DNA from: Heterobasidion occidentale
Taxonomy: Eukaryota > Basidiomycota > Agaricomycetes > Russulales > Bondarzewiaceae
Length of the DNA stretch: 64,000 bases
NCBI GenBank assembly: GCA_039111635.1
Contig: JBCAQO010000012.1
Span: 1,723,128 to 1,787,127 of the forward strand
Reading direction: 5' to 3'
The notes beneath the pieces are model-generated. The model searched no databases. It was given only the letters and a program-made list of their open reading frames with translations, and was not told the DNA's origin. The translations under genes were made by a program, and so were the position numbers. Position 1 is the first letter of the stretch; each line of letters opens with the position of its first letter. Shown in pieces: positions 1 through 13,050 of this stretch.

Positions 1-3000
1 AGGTAATACTCGATAGGTTCTCAAGTCGGTTCATGCCTTGGTAAATTGAAAACTTTCGTGCGTTCCTTCAAATTCCTCCATGATTTCGGACGGCTGAGTT
101 TCAATGTAACATATTCCTGGAAGCTCGCACAGATGAGTACACGCATGGCTTTGCCTGGATTTATGTGAGAAAGCTGGTAATGGGTCAATCGACAGAGAGC
201 AGGGTACCCGCAGAGATGGACCGCGTCGTATTCCAATCCATGGAAATGATCAGGAGTACTACAAAGACGAGCACATCTGATTCGAACGAATTCTTAGACC
301 ATTTTGAGCAAAAGAAGAGGATAAGCAGCCTACAATTTGCAGCTGATAGGACATGATTGCACTTTTTCGCAAGAATGCAACTCGTGTGGTTCGTCCCATT
401 GAAGCGTGCACCGGCCGCTGCACATATAAGGTGCACCAAGCGCAGTAGGAGCGTTCTGCAGAGAGCATTGCTAGATAGATATGACAATGCTTAGTTCCCA
501 AAAAGTCTAAAAGGTGCTCAAATTACCTGGCCACACAAGTGTATGCGAGCAGAACACATATGCATAGACTCCGAATGATCTACCGGCTAGTGTGGTAAAT
601 TCATCAATGAGTGGGATAAGTATTTGTTTGTTGATATGCCTAACTTACTAAGCTGCAGCTATGCATACACCCACGTTTCCCTTCGAGCGAGCAAGACTTT
701 CCGCATGAATGGGCGCTGATATCACACCTGACAATCACATAAGTCGGTAGCTGTAGCATAGCAAGGTGACTCTGCCACTCACATGTGTCGACCTGTGTGT
801 CCAGCGCTGCAAATTTAGACGGATCAGAGGTTCACATCCACCACTGGACTCAGAAACTTGAATCGGCTCACGGTAAACCGCAATCTTGTGGTGAAGAATG
901 TTGCTCGGTGATCTCGCATTGCCTCCAGCATTTGTGTGATGTACCGCACATGTGATCCAATGGGTGATTCTTTGGTCGTGCATGCAAGGCTGCAGCTAAG
1001 ACACTCCATACTGCAAACCTGGACCGAAGCAGACACGTCTAGATATGCGATATCTGCCGTGCGACGAAGACGCTGAACGTCGTCAAAGTCCTTGAAGCGT
1101 GAGGTGTTAGCACTGATCCAGTCGCGGACAAGGGCAATGCGAGTCTCAATAAGTCCTGATAGGTGATGTGTGAGCGCCTCTATCCAATTCGCATCTGCAA
1201 CGGAAAACCGATGGGGGAGGTGTTGTTCGCAATAAGAAATGAGCGCGCGTAGAGCCTTCTCCCGATCTTGTGAATTGGACTCTTGATCTGTATCAGGATC
1301 AGGAACGAAGAAGGTTACGCCGGAGTCATGGTGGGGGATCTCAGTATCCGAATCGATGTCCTTATGGACAAATTTCTTAGACGTAATCCCATAATAGAGT
1401 AGGGAGATCCCCACCTTCAATGGTTCGCAGTCAGGTTCCATCCATCCACGGGAGAGGGCGCTTCGAAGTGACGATGTTAAAGCACGCGCACGATGCGATG
1501 CAAGGGTTTCTGCAGCCCGTTTGAATTAGCTACGGTCGTCCACCTCTGAGATAAAACAGCACTGACGATCCAGAGCACCCCAGTCGTTAGCCTGGAAACA
1601 ACATTAGCGTATCACACAGAATATTATCTAAATTATCTCAACTTTGAGCTTGGCCATCAATGTCTTGACGGTATGTAAAAAGACACCAGCGCTAGTGTAG
1701 GTGACGTCTTGCCGCTCGAATTGTTCCTTCAGAGACCCGAATAAGTTGAAGAAGCGGTGAGTATTGATCACTGGCCTGTGCATATAACATCATTAACGCA
1801 AAAAAATCGTCTGTAATCGTCTGGAGATGCAAACTAACCACGGGATGATGCTGATACGGCCGCGGTGCAAACGTGAAATGAAGTTGCCCTCCTTCTCATC
1901 TGCAACGATTTTCCGAAATTTTAGGCTAAACCTGGCGTTATGTAGCACTGTAAGAGAGGATCCAAGGATGTCAAATAAATAGTACCAAACTCGTTGATAA
2001 TATCTTGTTTGTCAGTGTCAACGACATCGCGAATAATAATACAGAGAGTCCCGTTGAAGATTCCTGGATTGGATACAGGGTCAAAAATAGATGATGATGA
2101 TTGGAAGCTCTAAAGATTAATTGAAAAAATGAGGCGATCAAAACAAACGACAAATTTACCGTGAAGAGGCCAGAAATATTTCGAGAAAGAGCAAAGTTGT
2201 TGCGAAACATCACCTAATCTGAATTGAGCAGCCGTCTAATTCCACCATCGAGGGAAATGTACTTGCCAAGTTCGAGATCGCAGTGTTGAATAGAACCTGT
2301 TGATTATGCTCCCAAATCATTCTGCTATGAATAAGATAATACGCACAAGTAATGCATCTTCCTGAGGGCTTCTTTCAATAGAATGTACACCTATAGAATC
2401 CATGATTTCCAATTTCCCAGTGCAGATCGCTCAAGAATAAAGCCAACATTCAAAATCGAGAGCTACAACAAGAGCATCATGGGTCGGAGTCACCACATCC
2501 ATACACCTTCAGTCTTTTTTCTATGAGTGTCACCTGACCCTAAAGAGATGGTTGGAGACTCACTGTTCTCATCGCTGACCCAGCAAATGAAGTATCCACG
2601 AAGTGGTTCAAGGAATAGCTTTTCCCGACAGATTGCTCGCCTGAAAAAGGAGACGCCGATAAGAAGTGTCGAAGGAAAGTATAAAGACACTTACCCATAG
2701 AGCTGACGACTCGAACTGGCTGTGATTTTTATGTGACTGTAAGTTTGACAATTGGCCGTTGGAAATGGCAATAGCCTCACCATTGAGACCATGTACGACT
2801 GGAATAAAGATTCATACCATCCCAGACTCAGTGCGTCGACAATCTGTCCAACGTCTGCACCAAGTAGTTCACGTTCATATCCAGGGCTCCAGACGCCATC
2901 TTTCAATGGAATGAATCTATTTTGGCGTGCGACGGCGAGATGGAGTGGAATTAGGCACAGCAGCTCTACGATCCATTCACCAGCAGAGAACAAGGAGACT

Positions 3001-6000
3001 GCCAGATCTTGGAAAGAGAAATCTGCATGACGAAGCATAGATACTTTGATATCCGAGAGCACTCCACCGGTGGGTTTGTGGACATGATCCTGGAATGATC
3101 GTATCAAGCGGTCAAAATATGCAGCGAAAGGAGCCTCAGGGTCGTCGGTCAAGAATGTGATAGATTGCCTACTGCGCCCAAGATGGCTGATATTTTCTCT
3201 CTGGATAGCAGCTTGAACAGGAAACCGTATCCAGACGTCGAGGTGGCAATCGATCAAACAGTTGTTGGTGTAACCTATTTGATCCTTTTCTGGGACACGC
3301 ATCCCGAGTTCCTTGAATTGGAACTCGCTCGATTTCCTTCGTATCTGCAGAATCACTGACTGGACACTGTTCACAGAAGGCGATAAAGCAAACAAGTGGA
3401 TGGCGAGACGAGTACCCAGACTCGTCACACCAAATGCCACGTCTGAGGACACAGGCGGAATAGTGATGCGGATGCCTTCCTTATTCGCACCAAAAGAAGA
3501 CCAATGGTAGGCAGCCAGTTGATGCCCCCCATCATCACTGGGTATGATCGCAAGCAGGCAAGACCCATCAGGAGTCGAATAGAAGTCCAATGACGAGCGA
3601 TCCAGCTGCAAGCTTGCAGGCCTGGTATCAAGGAGTCAGTAAGTCAGGTCTCCAGAAGATGGATAAAATTCACCGAAACTGCTCTGTGATCAAAGACAGG
3701 ATCCGCGCACGACCAAACGTTCGATCAAGCAAAGCTCTTCTGTACCAATCACAAAAAAAAGCGAGCGAAGAGCCGGCATACCATCATACCAACGTATAAG
3801 CTGTATCGGAGAGCCTCTGGCAATCATCGAAGTAAACGCTTCGTCGAGGACATACACTTGGACCTGTAGTTGTGGTGGGTTATTCTATGCCACAATGATG
3901 AGTACATGAGCGGCTTTGGTGAAATTCGCGGACTTACCGATGTCGTTCCGCATACAGCCAATAGACGCTTCGCTTCATCGAAGGCCATCACAAAATCTTT
4001 AGAGAATATAGAATAGTTGATTCTCTTTTTGTATTGGCTACAAGAAATCGCGTGATCAAGGTTCACGAGTTCCTCAACATAGAATGAACAGTGATCGTCA
4101 TCGTCCACCACAACAAGGTATAGACTAGCGCCAAGCCGTTGTATGTACCTACAAATGCAGTGAATAAGAAGGACAAATTCAGACCATGGGGACAGCAAAC
4201 CTTAGCGTCTCATTCGGCGCAAGGAAGAACGACTGTGCGTGCCGAGTTTGTACACGAGGGGTTGGAAGGTGATTGACACTAAGGTGCAATGCTTGCTCAT
4301 CAGCCTGTGTGAGATTGAGAGGGAATATTGTGAATCGAATCTGGGGTGCCGCTTGATGATATGCCAACCAGAGAGCCTGAGAGTACCTAATATGTATATG
4401 TTCAATCCCGAGAGTGCAATGTAGATCTTGTTGAAATCGAGCGTACCATATGAAGAACCGCAGTTCTGCATTGCGACCGATCCCAGACGAATGTACGCAG
4501 GATCACTGCGAATCAACCTGATATTAGCGCAGTGTAATCATTGGTGCGGCGAGCGGGTACCTCGCCGTATCCTTATTTAAAGCGGCTTCAACATCCTTGA
4601 TAAATTTGCTTTTTAATGTGGAGGCCTTCTGGTTGAAGGGTGCAGCTATAGAAGCAAGCCGGTCGTCGAGACGGGAATTCACCAGAATGCGAGCAGCCTC
4701 CTTGGCACACTTGCTGATCTGTTCTGCAAACCAAGGCAATACAATCGGACCAATGGCGTCTTCCACTAGGGTAAACGCAGGATTTATCTGTTTCGCATCG
4801 AACAACCAGTCTAAGAAAGCGAGATCGCCCATTTTGTCAGCTTCAGCCTTTGGAACTTGGGACCGGTCTCCCGTGGCAGCTGTAAATTGACGAATAGTAT
4901 TCGCGAATCCGGTGAGAAAACCCCCCTCTTCTTCAAAACAGAGGCATGGTTCCCTTTGTCAAGGATTTCTTGTACGACCTGTACCTGTTCATCCTCTCTC
5001 CGCACTCCTTCCGCAAGAAAATTATATGCCAGAATCGCACGATGTTTCAGCTTGTCGAATGGCTCGCATTTTGAGAGCGTCAGATACGAAGCCCTCATCG
5101 CAATCAAGTTCTTATCCAGCCAATCTATCCTTGGTTAGTTGGCTTGGGACACTGAATAGCCAAAGGAAGTGACGTACCAGTGACGCAGTCGTCATGACAT
5201 CGAGTGGGATCTTCAAGTACGGCTACTGAGATAGTCCTGCGTGTAACTGCGTTGGATGTTGATCACGATGTGAATAATTTTGAACGGAGGCTCACGGGTA
5301 CATCTGTGATACCTGCTTTTGCAATGCTACAGTAGCGGTAAACAAGCAATCCTGCCTGAAAGCTTCCGAGCTATGGTACAATTTGGAACGTTCTTGGTCG
5401 ATGGCATGTTCCCGAGCTTGTTTGATCTCCTGACGGTTGTGTTCGAATTGTGGACAGATCTCTGGACACCTCTGCTGTAATCCGTTCTTAAAAAGAATGT
5501 GAGAGCTGCGTCGTCAATGAACTCTGGAAAAGAAATTGAGATAGCATGGTTGCTACAATTTGGATTAGTGTCGTACCAACATCCTACATAATCAGAACGA
5601 CGAACTTGAGAAAAATTTTTCAGGCGCATCTCGTTCATAACCTCGGCATACACCTTCCGATTTTCGTAGGCTGGTATATAAGACGAGGTCATAAAGCCGC
5701 ATGACGTTTCCCCAGCAACTATAGACATCGAAGCCTTGAAGCCTTGACAAACAGAGACATGATCTGGAATTGCAACATCGCTCGATGGATTGGCAAAGTC
5801 ATCTAAGAGCGATGCACAGTCAACAAAAAACGATGAAGAACGAAAGGAGAGGGAAAAGAACCTGAAAGCCATCTATGGAGCTGACGCCTTCCACTTCATC
5901 ACGAGTCTGGGCAACTTCAAAAGAAATTATACGTCCGGAATCGTCGTCGAGCTTGTTATCTTCAGTCTCTATTACTTGATCTGGAACTGTCCACTTGAAC

Positions 6001-7652
6001 GCTTTGGACTGCTCGGTGGTCAGGACGGCTATCGTCTGGTCCACGAGTTTCAAAAGATACCTAATTCGAGCGTCAGGAATGGCTATCAGCTATACTGATG
6101 TAAACTACCTCATGAAGGTGAATCGATTCTTCGAAACGGAGGAAGACGCCCCGTCTTCCCAGGTGGTTTCTTCGGGCCAGTAGACTACGAATGCATTGAA
6201 TCCATCCTCGAACGATTCGGGAAGGATGACGAAGTACAATCCAGAACGCAAATGAGACTGCGTAGGCTCTGAATTCTCGTTCTGAGACTTGAGGAGTAGA
6301 TGGCCACTATTCGATATCCAGAGGGCTGTAAGTTTTGAGTTAATAAAATCTGTCACTCTTGCTCACATTTGTTCGGTGATGGCTCCAGCACTGATTAAGA
6401 GCTTGACGATCTCCGGCTTGCTCCCATAGACGCCGACCGGCTTTATGCTTGTCTATCGACTGTGGCATGAGTGCGGGGTGTACGACGGATAAGGTCTATA
6501 ATGACGTACATGATCTAGAGCCTTGAAGTTGATCTTCGTCATTGAATGGTAAGTGCCAGGTCGTAATATATTGATGAGTTCTCCGAGAGATTCTTGGGCG
6601 ATAACAACCTTGTGAACTGCACAACGGTCAATAACGAGCGCAGACACGACATCTAAGATCAGATTCACCTAAACCATCATTTCCTTGTTCCAAGATGAGA
6701 TCTAGGAGTCTGTACATCCCGGTGACGTGACACAACAGATCGAGGTCGTCAGATGTCTCGGTAGACGACGACAAAGTCGTGAGGGGTGGAGTCGAGGCGG
6801 ACTCGTCAACATTGACCGTCAATGTAAGCATCTAGAAGCATATGTGTGTGAAGTTTCAAGATCAAATTTTTATAAAACAATGTGCCCACCTGGTCGTCGA
6901 TCAAGGTTTTCAGATGATTATTGGGACTAGGTGGAAGATCGACGACTAAATCTTCGATCTGCAATCGAGGATGATCGATCGCCTAAAGAATGAAATTGTA
7001 GTAGGCTGTGGAATAGAGAATGTCTTTGACGTACACGGTGATCGTCTAGGGATACGTTAGCATTCTCTGAGATGAATATGCTCCGTGTTTGAGGAGAGTC
7101 AATCAGCGTCGAATTACGTGAAGCTGCCACGGAGTAGTATTGATCGTCAGAGTTGGTATCGACATCATCGACATCCTCGAAGGCGGTTACGCTTTGTGTG
7201 TCGCTGTCCATATTTACTGGCCCTAGATCAGTTGTGAGGTTTTCCGATCCTGTATGATATGTAAGATTGCCGATGCTTAAGTTAGCACGATGTGGTGGCG
7301 ACGTTAGACCACCGGGGATGTCAATAGAAAGGGCAAGAGGGTCTGATAGCAAGTCAGCGTACTGGATGGAACAACCTTGAATGAAGGTACCTGGATGCGC
7401 AGCAACAGTGTCTGTGAGGTGTTTTTCATCGTTATTGTAGTTAGCTTCTACCGGTAATATCGTTGAGTTGTTTTGGCACAAGGATGGGACGAATGAACAC
7501 ATACCAGACGTGCTACCTAGGGAGGTTGTATCGTGGAAATGGGAAAAAGGACCTTCAACGAGTCCCGATGAATCAGGGCGAGACTGTGAAAATTGGGAGG
7601 CATTGTGATTTTCGTTTTCTGTAGTACTACCATCAGCATATTCCATATCCAT
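1..7652 (-). pseudogene. Large GTPase-vWFA protein, left copy (frameshifted, 3' end outside window)
   Basis: This is the paralogue of the gene at 13,051-22,622. The N terminus probably starts at 7652 or 7646 and is acidic and low in complexity. It is followed by helical segments, a propeller-like region (about 4,500-2,750) and a G domain. The P-loop GEQSVGKS lies near 2,640, with TEGVW just downstream. Cys-rich segments follow, ending at the window edge with HLCELPGICYIETQP. Three one-base losses relative to the right copy break the frame: in an A5 run at 5,490-5,494, in a C6 run at 4,921-4,926, and near 2,494 inside the G domain between the G1 and G3 motifs. The vWFA part would lie left of the window. 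Homopolymer errors could explain the first two breaks, but the third is not in a homopolymer. It is probably a decaying copy. Confidence 0.75.
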
Positions 7653-9214
7653 GAGTGCGGGCTGTTGAGATTGAATTGCAAGAGAAATAGGCGTTGTATG
7701 GAGAATGAGAGCAGGTAACGGGCGAAGGGGAAGCCTGATGAGGTTTGTTGAGACTGACCAGACCCAATACATATATGTGGAAAGTGAAGGAATCTTTCAC
7801 AAAGATGTAGAAGATGAACGTTGAACCTTTCTTGGCTTACACGGACTATTTTCGACATTCTTTATGACGAGTATGCGTCATAGGCTGCGTCCCGAGGAAA
7901 AACAAGAGAACTGCGTTCGAGGATGGCACAGCTACATCGTAGCCAGTCAGAACAGCAAAAAAAAAGTAACATAAAGCGTGGTGATAACTATGAAGTCGAC
8001 GCTTAGATGAGTGGAACGCCTTTTGCTGAAGACTGGCGAGAGACAAAGCTCAAAGCCCGAAAGGACAAATTGCACCGGTCCGCGGAAGTTCCCGATCGCT
8101 TATCTGAGCGATCTTTCGACAGAGATGTTGGACAGATCTGTGAGCTTTCCACGACTGATATGGCTTGATATGGCTGCCTATTCAGTCTCCGCTTCGCAGC
8201 CAGCTGCACGGCGCTTGAGCGGTAAAGTCCTCTACGATCCAACTGTCGTGAATCATTCTCATGGACATCAAGAGTGGTCTGGTAGGCGTAATCAGAAGTG
8301 AGTGACTCCTTCATCTTTTCCAGCACCTGCCTGCTAATCCAAGACGAATGTTTGAACTTCTAGCGAATGCGCGAGCCCAGAGCATGAACTCCGCAGCGAA
8401 TTCTGATCTTTTCTCCGCATTGACCCGCAGTGGCAGGTGGCGGTAGGTTCTTATGGAACTCATGTCTTCTGAGAGCCGTATGTAGAATTCCATACGACGG
8501 CGCAACTGTTTATATTCCCCTTGCCTCGGCAATTTCTGTTGACAAGGTCCTGTCAAGTCCGTCCTCTCGAATGTTGTTGAACTGCCTCTAAACGGGTCTG
8601 ATTTGACCCATCAAATTCACGGATCACGTTACAATATCTAGCCAAAAACGCTGAGATTCAAGCCATCCGGCAGAGGTAGGTGAGTATAGACCGAATATCC
8701 CCGCGATGAATTCATGCACACATCAACTTGGTAGGCTGGAGGGGATTGTTAGACTCGGACAGAACGACGAACTGTTGGGGAGGTGACATATATGTACTAC
8801 ATCTAACGCGAAGCTAATGCAGCCAGATGCAGCCCCTGTATCAGGGCGTCTATTCATGATTAGCTCGGCCTTGTCTATCCTGACACCGTGATAAGGAAAT
8901 CGGCTCCGACGATGAGCCTAAAGAAGAGGCGTAGTGGAGTCTGTGCGTCATGAGCATGCGAACTCAAGAATGAACGCGATGTTCTGTACTGATATGGACC
9001 TTGACATGCTCTGATTGTATGATCACAAGGCTCCTAGATATTCCTAGACACCCACCCTTCCATGCTTCCCCAAGCGTGCATGTTGACAGCGGGCCGCTTC
9101 ACGTAAATGGTAACGGCATCTCTTTGCGCTCGTCCCTATAAACCACTCATACCCCGCATAGGAGGCTGTGCGCCTCTGCCTCCTTCCTGCTTGGCCGCTC
9201 ACCCTTTGCTTATC
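7653..9214. other. Shared upstream region between divergent GTPase and transporter genes
   Basis: This region separates two divergently transcribed genes and probably contains both promoters. Its right half resembles the equivalent region of the other unit. Short minus-strand open frames at 8,003-8,556 recognise no family. The equivalent stretch in the other unit (near 23,160-23,210) keeps sequence similarity but not the frame, so I do not call a gene. Confidence 0.5.
9137..9142 (+). promoter_or_regulatory. TATA box upstream of transporter, left copy
   Basis: TATAAA lies 78 bases before the likely ATG at 9215. The same element in a matching context is present in the other unit at 23,928-23,933, so it has been conserved since the duplication. 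Confidence 0.5.
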
Positions 9215-11401
9215 ATGGGCGTAGGTAACATCTCCTTTCCACTTGTACCGACATCCTTGTTATTGACAGTCTTTCATTTTCGGATTGTAGTACAGCGCTA
9301 GAATAGCCGCCAACCCAGTACATCTCACTAAGCGACACCATTATTAGGAGCTCACAAATGAACTTTCATACAGTATGTGGTCGGCTCTTTTGCGTGTATA
9401 GGCGGTGGCCTTTTTGGGTTGGACATCTCGTCCATGTCTGGTGTGCTCAACGTGAGTGATATTGGTTAGGTTAGGTCAGCAGCAAGAGTGGTCACTGATC
9501 ATTGCATGTTGAGCCTCTAGAACGATGCCTACCTGAAGACGTTTAGCTCAGTGCGTGTTATTTGGCCTCGACAACCGTGTTGTCTGCTTACTTTGGCGTA
9601 ACGAAGCCCGGTCCTAATGCTCAAGGTGCAATCGTTGCTGCCATGCCTGCGGGTTCGTTTGTAGGCGCGCTTGCCGTCAGTGCTCTTGCCGATAAATTCG
9701 GCCGCAAAAAGACTGTAATCCTTTCTGGTATCATCTGGGTCATCGGCTCTATCTTGCAGTGCGCTTCAATCGTATGCATCTCTTATTTTGACAGCTTTTC
9801 GTTCTATGATATAGGGTCTTTCCCCGATACATAGAACCGAGGTATGCTTGTCGTTGGTCGTATCATCTCTGGTATCTCTGTCGGCCTTGCGTCCGCTGTT
9901 GTCCCTGTCTATCAGTCAGAGATTACGGCTCCTCATATTCGGGGACGTCTCGTCGCCATTCAGCAATGGTCCATCACTTGGGGCATCCTCATTCAATACT
10001 TCATCCAGTTCGGCTGCTCTTATATTCACGGAGTAGCCTCGTTCCGAATCCCATGGGGTCTCCAAATGATACCAGCCGTAGTTCTCTCTACGGGCATGCT
10101 GGCGTTCCCAGAATCTCCACGATGGCTCATTGATCATGGCAGGTTCGTCTTCTCATATCGAATAGACACCTGACAAGTACTAGGGTGCTAACAAGATGGC
10201 ACAGGGAGGATGAAGCAATCCAGATCCTCGCAGATCTTCATGGTGGAGGTGATCCTAACAATGCACTCGTGCAGCTTGAGTTTGAGGAGATCAAACACCA
10301 GGTCTACTTTGAGCGTACCGAGGGCGCCAAGTCTTACTTGGATCTTTTCAAGCCTGGAATTTTCGTCGCGTCGGGCTCGGCGCATCGCTCCAGATGTGGT
10401 CTCAGCTATCTGGCGTGAATACCATGATGTGAGGTTATCTCGCTTTCTTCATCTTCGTTGATTCTGACTATGTGCCTGTAGGTACTATATCATCTACGTG
10501 TTCCAAGGCGCTGGTCTGACAGGCCGCCGTGGAAACCTGATCGCCGATTCTGTTCAATATATTCTCAATGTTGCCCTTACTGGTTGGTCCCCTTAGTACG
10601 TGCTCAGTTACTTTTGATATCGACAGACTTGATAGTACCCGCCATTCTCTACATTGATCGCTGGGGTCGCCGCCCTATGCTTCTTGCTGGCACACTGTTC
10701 ATGGGATTCTGGCTGATGCTCGTCGGCGGTCTGCAAGGCAGATACGGACACTGGGGTACGGTCGGCACCGATCGCGTTTGGATCATTGACGGACATGAGG
10801 GTGTCACGAAGGGTATCATCGTCTGCTCCTACCTCTTTGTGTGCAGGTGAGTGACAATCTCTCTTGTCTCTTGGTATTTCTGGTTCTTAGAACGCGCTCC
10901 TAGCTTTGCAGTCACTATGGGTCCAGGTCCGTCGCGCCATCGTCTCGTATATATGTTTTTTTAACTTTTTTTGCCAGTGTCTTGGACTTACCCGGCTGAA
11001 ATATTTCCGATGCGTGTGCGTGCGAAGGCTGTCTCGCTATCCACCGCGGCCAACTGGCTGTTCAACTTTGCGCTCGCATGGGCAGTCCCACCCGGGTTAA
11101 GCTCCATCGCATACAAGACGTACTTCATCTTCTGGTACCTTCAACTTTGCAGCATTTATCCATATCTTGTTCTGCTTCCCCGAGACGGCAGGTCGGACAC
11201 TGGAGGAGATCGAGGCTGTTTTCGAACAAGGCCATATCTTCACCGCGTGGAAGGTCAAGAAGGATGTGGGGAGGAAGACGCTCGAGGATGTCATTTCTCA
11301 TCAAAAAGATGTAGTGGTTCGTACACTTCTGACTCTACACGGCACCCCTCGCTGACATGAGTTATATATAGCACGATGATGCAGATGAGAAAATTGTTTA
11401 G
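9215..11401 (+). pseudogene. MFS sugar transporter, left copy (frameshifted)
   Basis: The exons encode a hexose-type transporter with twelve membrane segments: GGLFGLDISSMSGVL early, a GRK/GRR loop motif (ADKFGRKK), PESPRW after helix 6, DRWGRRP in the second half and PETAGRTLEEIE at the C terminus. About nine introns of 50-65 bases separate them, for example 9,551-9,606. Compared with the intact copy at 24,006-26,190, one C is missing in the ATTTTCCGTCGC stretch near 10,364. One base is also gained near 11,132 (ATCTTCTGGTACC against ATCTTTGGTACC). The first shift runs through half the protein before the second, so a working product is unlikely. A further one-base gain changes the last codons. 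The first exon is uncertain, because no donor site joins the ATG at 9215 cleanly in frame to the exon at 9,374. Confidence 0.8.
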
Positions 11402-11602
11402 GACCCCACGACCCCAGCCGTTCGCTTTATTTTTCGTTGTGTTTCAAAAAAAAATCAGAGACTGTATGCCCCTTGCTCATTTCTTTCTTGTTGTCTCTGC
11501 GTTTCATGAATTGAAATATCTAGGACCATGAAGTAAGCGATTGTCTGATTGTCTCAGTCGGGGATAGCAGGAAAGCGAAAGCGAACCATTGCATGCTAGC
11601 AT

Positions 11603-12779
11603 TTAACTTCCACCCTCCATCTCGGCTGCCCGCTTCCTCGAAATGGTCCAATAAGTTTTGAACGCGGCCGAATATTCAGTCCCTGATTCGTTAAAAATGG
11701 GGTGTATATTGGAGATAATGGAAATTTTGGCAGCTTTCACCGGAGGAAGCAACTTGAGCTTGCCATCTCGCGAAAGAGCCGGCATACGAGCGCGATGAAA
11801 AACTATGAGCACGGAAGCAAAGCCCCACAGCGACCATCCCGATGGCGGTTTTCTGTTCTGGGAAATGTTCGAAGAGAAACTGGGCCTGCTGAACGAGTTG
11901 AGAGACCGTCGCGTGCATAGTCGCAGTATTATGTCCTTGACAATCTCTGAGCTCCCAAAAGGTCAGTGCGTTGTGAGACTGCGTGCTGCTCTCTGGGATC
12001 ACCTTGCTCAAGATGATGAGGAAGTCGGGAACACGGATTTGAGCCTCTTGAGCAGAGAACGGAAGATCTTTCTCCACATTATCTTACGACTTGCTTCCGT
12101 TCTCACGGGACTCGGACTGGCTTTCTTTGAGATCATCTCTGCATCTTCTCCTGTCTGGTCTTCTCGCTTGACATCCGCTTCTTCGTCTTCGTCTTCTATC
12201 TCAAAGACACCAGCTCTTCCAACGCTAACGTGGGTACTCTGTGGGTGCATTAGGAACACTGATCCCACATGACTCGGATCGGACTGCGCTATACAATCCT
12301 GAGATCATTTCAGCGAGTTCAATCAGGTTCTTTATAGAAGGAAAACCTGCCGGTGACGATAGCTGACAGGCTCTTAGAATCTAGCTGAACTAGCGATGTT
12401 TACCGGCTCCGTGTTGCTGGTACTGCATAGATTCAAGAAATGTTCCGACCAAACCGAGTATATATGGGAGTAGAAAACACCACACCTTTGAAGGAGACTC
12501 CTTGAGAATTTAATTCATCGCAAGGGCGACCGCACGAGTTAACAATCGGTAGAGATAGGGTTGAGGCCAGACGGAAACTTGTCCACCATGGGCATGATCG
12601 CCACGCAAGGCGTTGAAACTGAGAAGTAAACCATACAATTCATACCATTCAGATTTGCCTCCACCTTGACGGGCCTCCTCTATGATCATGCGAGGATATT
12701 CCACGTGTTCGTCTAGTGATATGGAGACCTAGGCAGGCCAGTTATCATGACGTGGATGAGCAGACTGATTTCCTGACGT
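11603..12779 (-). pseudogene. Unknown gene of the unit, left copy (start lost, two stops, one frameshift)
   Basis: This aligns with the gene at 26,378-27,705. Recognisable pieces are YELYGLLLSFNALRGDHAHGG, VSVWPQPYLYRLLTRAVA, an acidic linker, a segment VPDFLIILSKVIPES, and the C-terminal end KRAAEMEGGS. The codon matching the other copy's start is ACG instead of ATG (12,777-12,779). A CAG has become TAG at 12,729-12,731 and a GAA has become TAA at 12,510-12,512. An A5 run at 11,798-11,802 (A4 in the other copy) shifts the frame near the 3' end. No known domain was recognised. Confidence 0.75.
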
Positions 12780-13050
12780 CGATGCAATATGAAGGAGCGG
12801 TAGAGAGGGGGATATTCGGTAAAATCTCACTGCAGAGTCGCCATGATCTTATTTGATGCAGACAGTAATACAATGTTCGAGTCGGTTCCAGCATTGTTGC
12901 TCGTATCCTACATTTATCAGTTTCAATACACCTCGTTGGAGAGTCAACTGATCGACAACTTTGATCCCACGCAAAAACATGGCGACAAGAGACTGCATTG
13001 ACAGTGCACGAGGGAAAGATTGAATAACATGGTGAAGCATCAGAAATATT

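Larger units (their letters stand above)
1..12779. repeat. Left copy of a tandemly duplicated three-gene unit
   Basis: This segment corresponds gene by gene and in the same orientation to 13,051-27,705. Each copy has a GTPase-vWFA gene (minus), a sugar transporter (plus) and an unknown gene (minus). The offset is about 14.75-14.9 kb. The shared upstream region between GTPase and transporter is also recognisable (about 8,820-9,300 against 23,600-24,060). The left end of the unit, including the C-terminal part of its GTPase gene, lies outside the window. All three genes in this copy carry disabling changes. Confidence 0.9.

Noticed and set aside
8003..8556. Small minus-strand gene upstream of the left GTPase
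   Set aside because: No family resemblance. The equivalent region in the other unit keeps nucleotide similarity without the frame, so it is probably upstream sequence.
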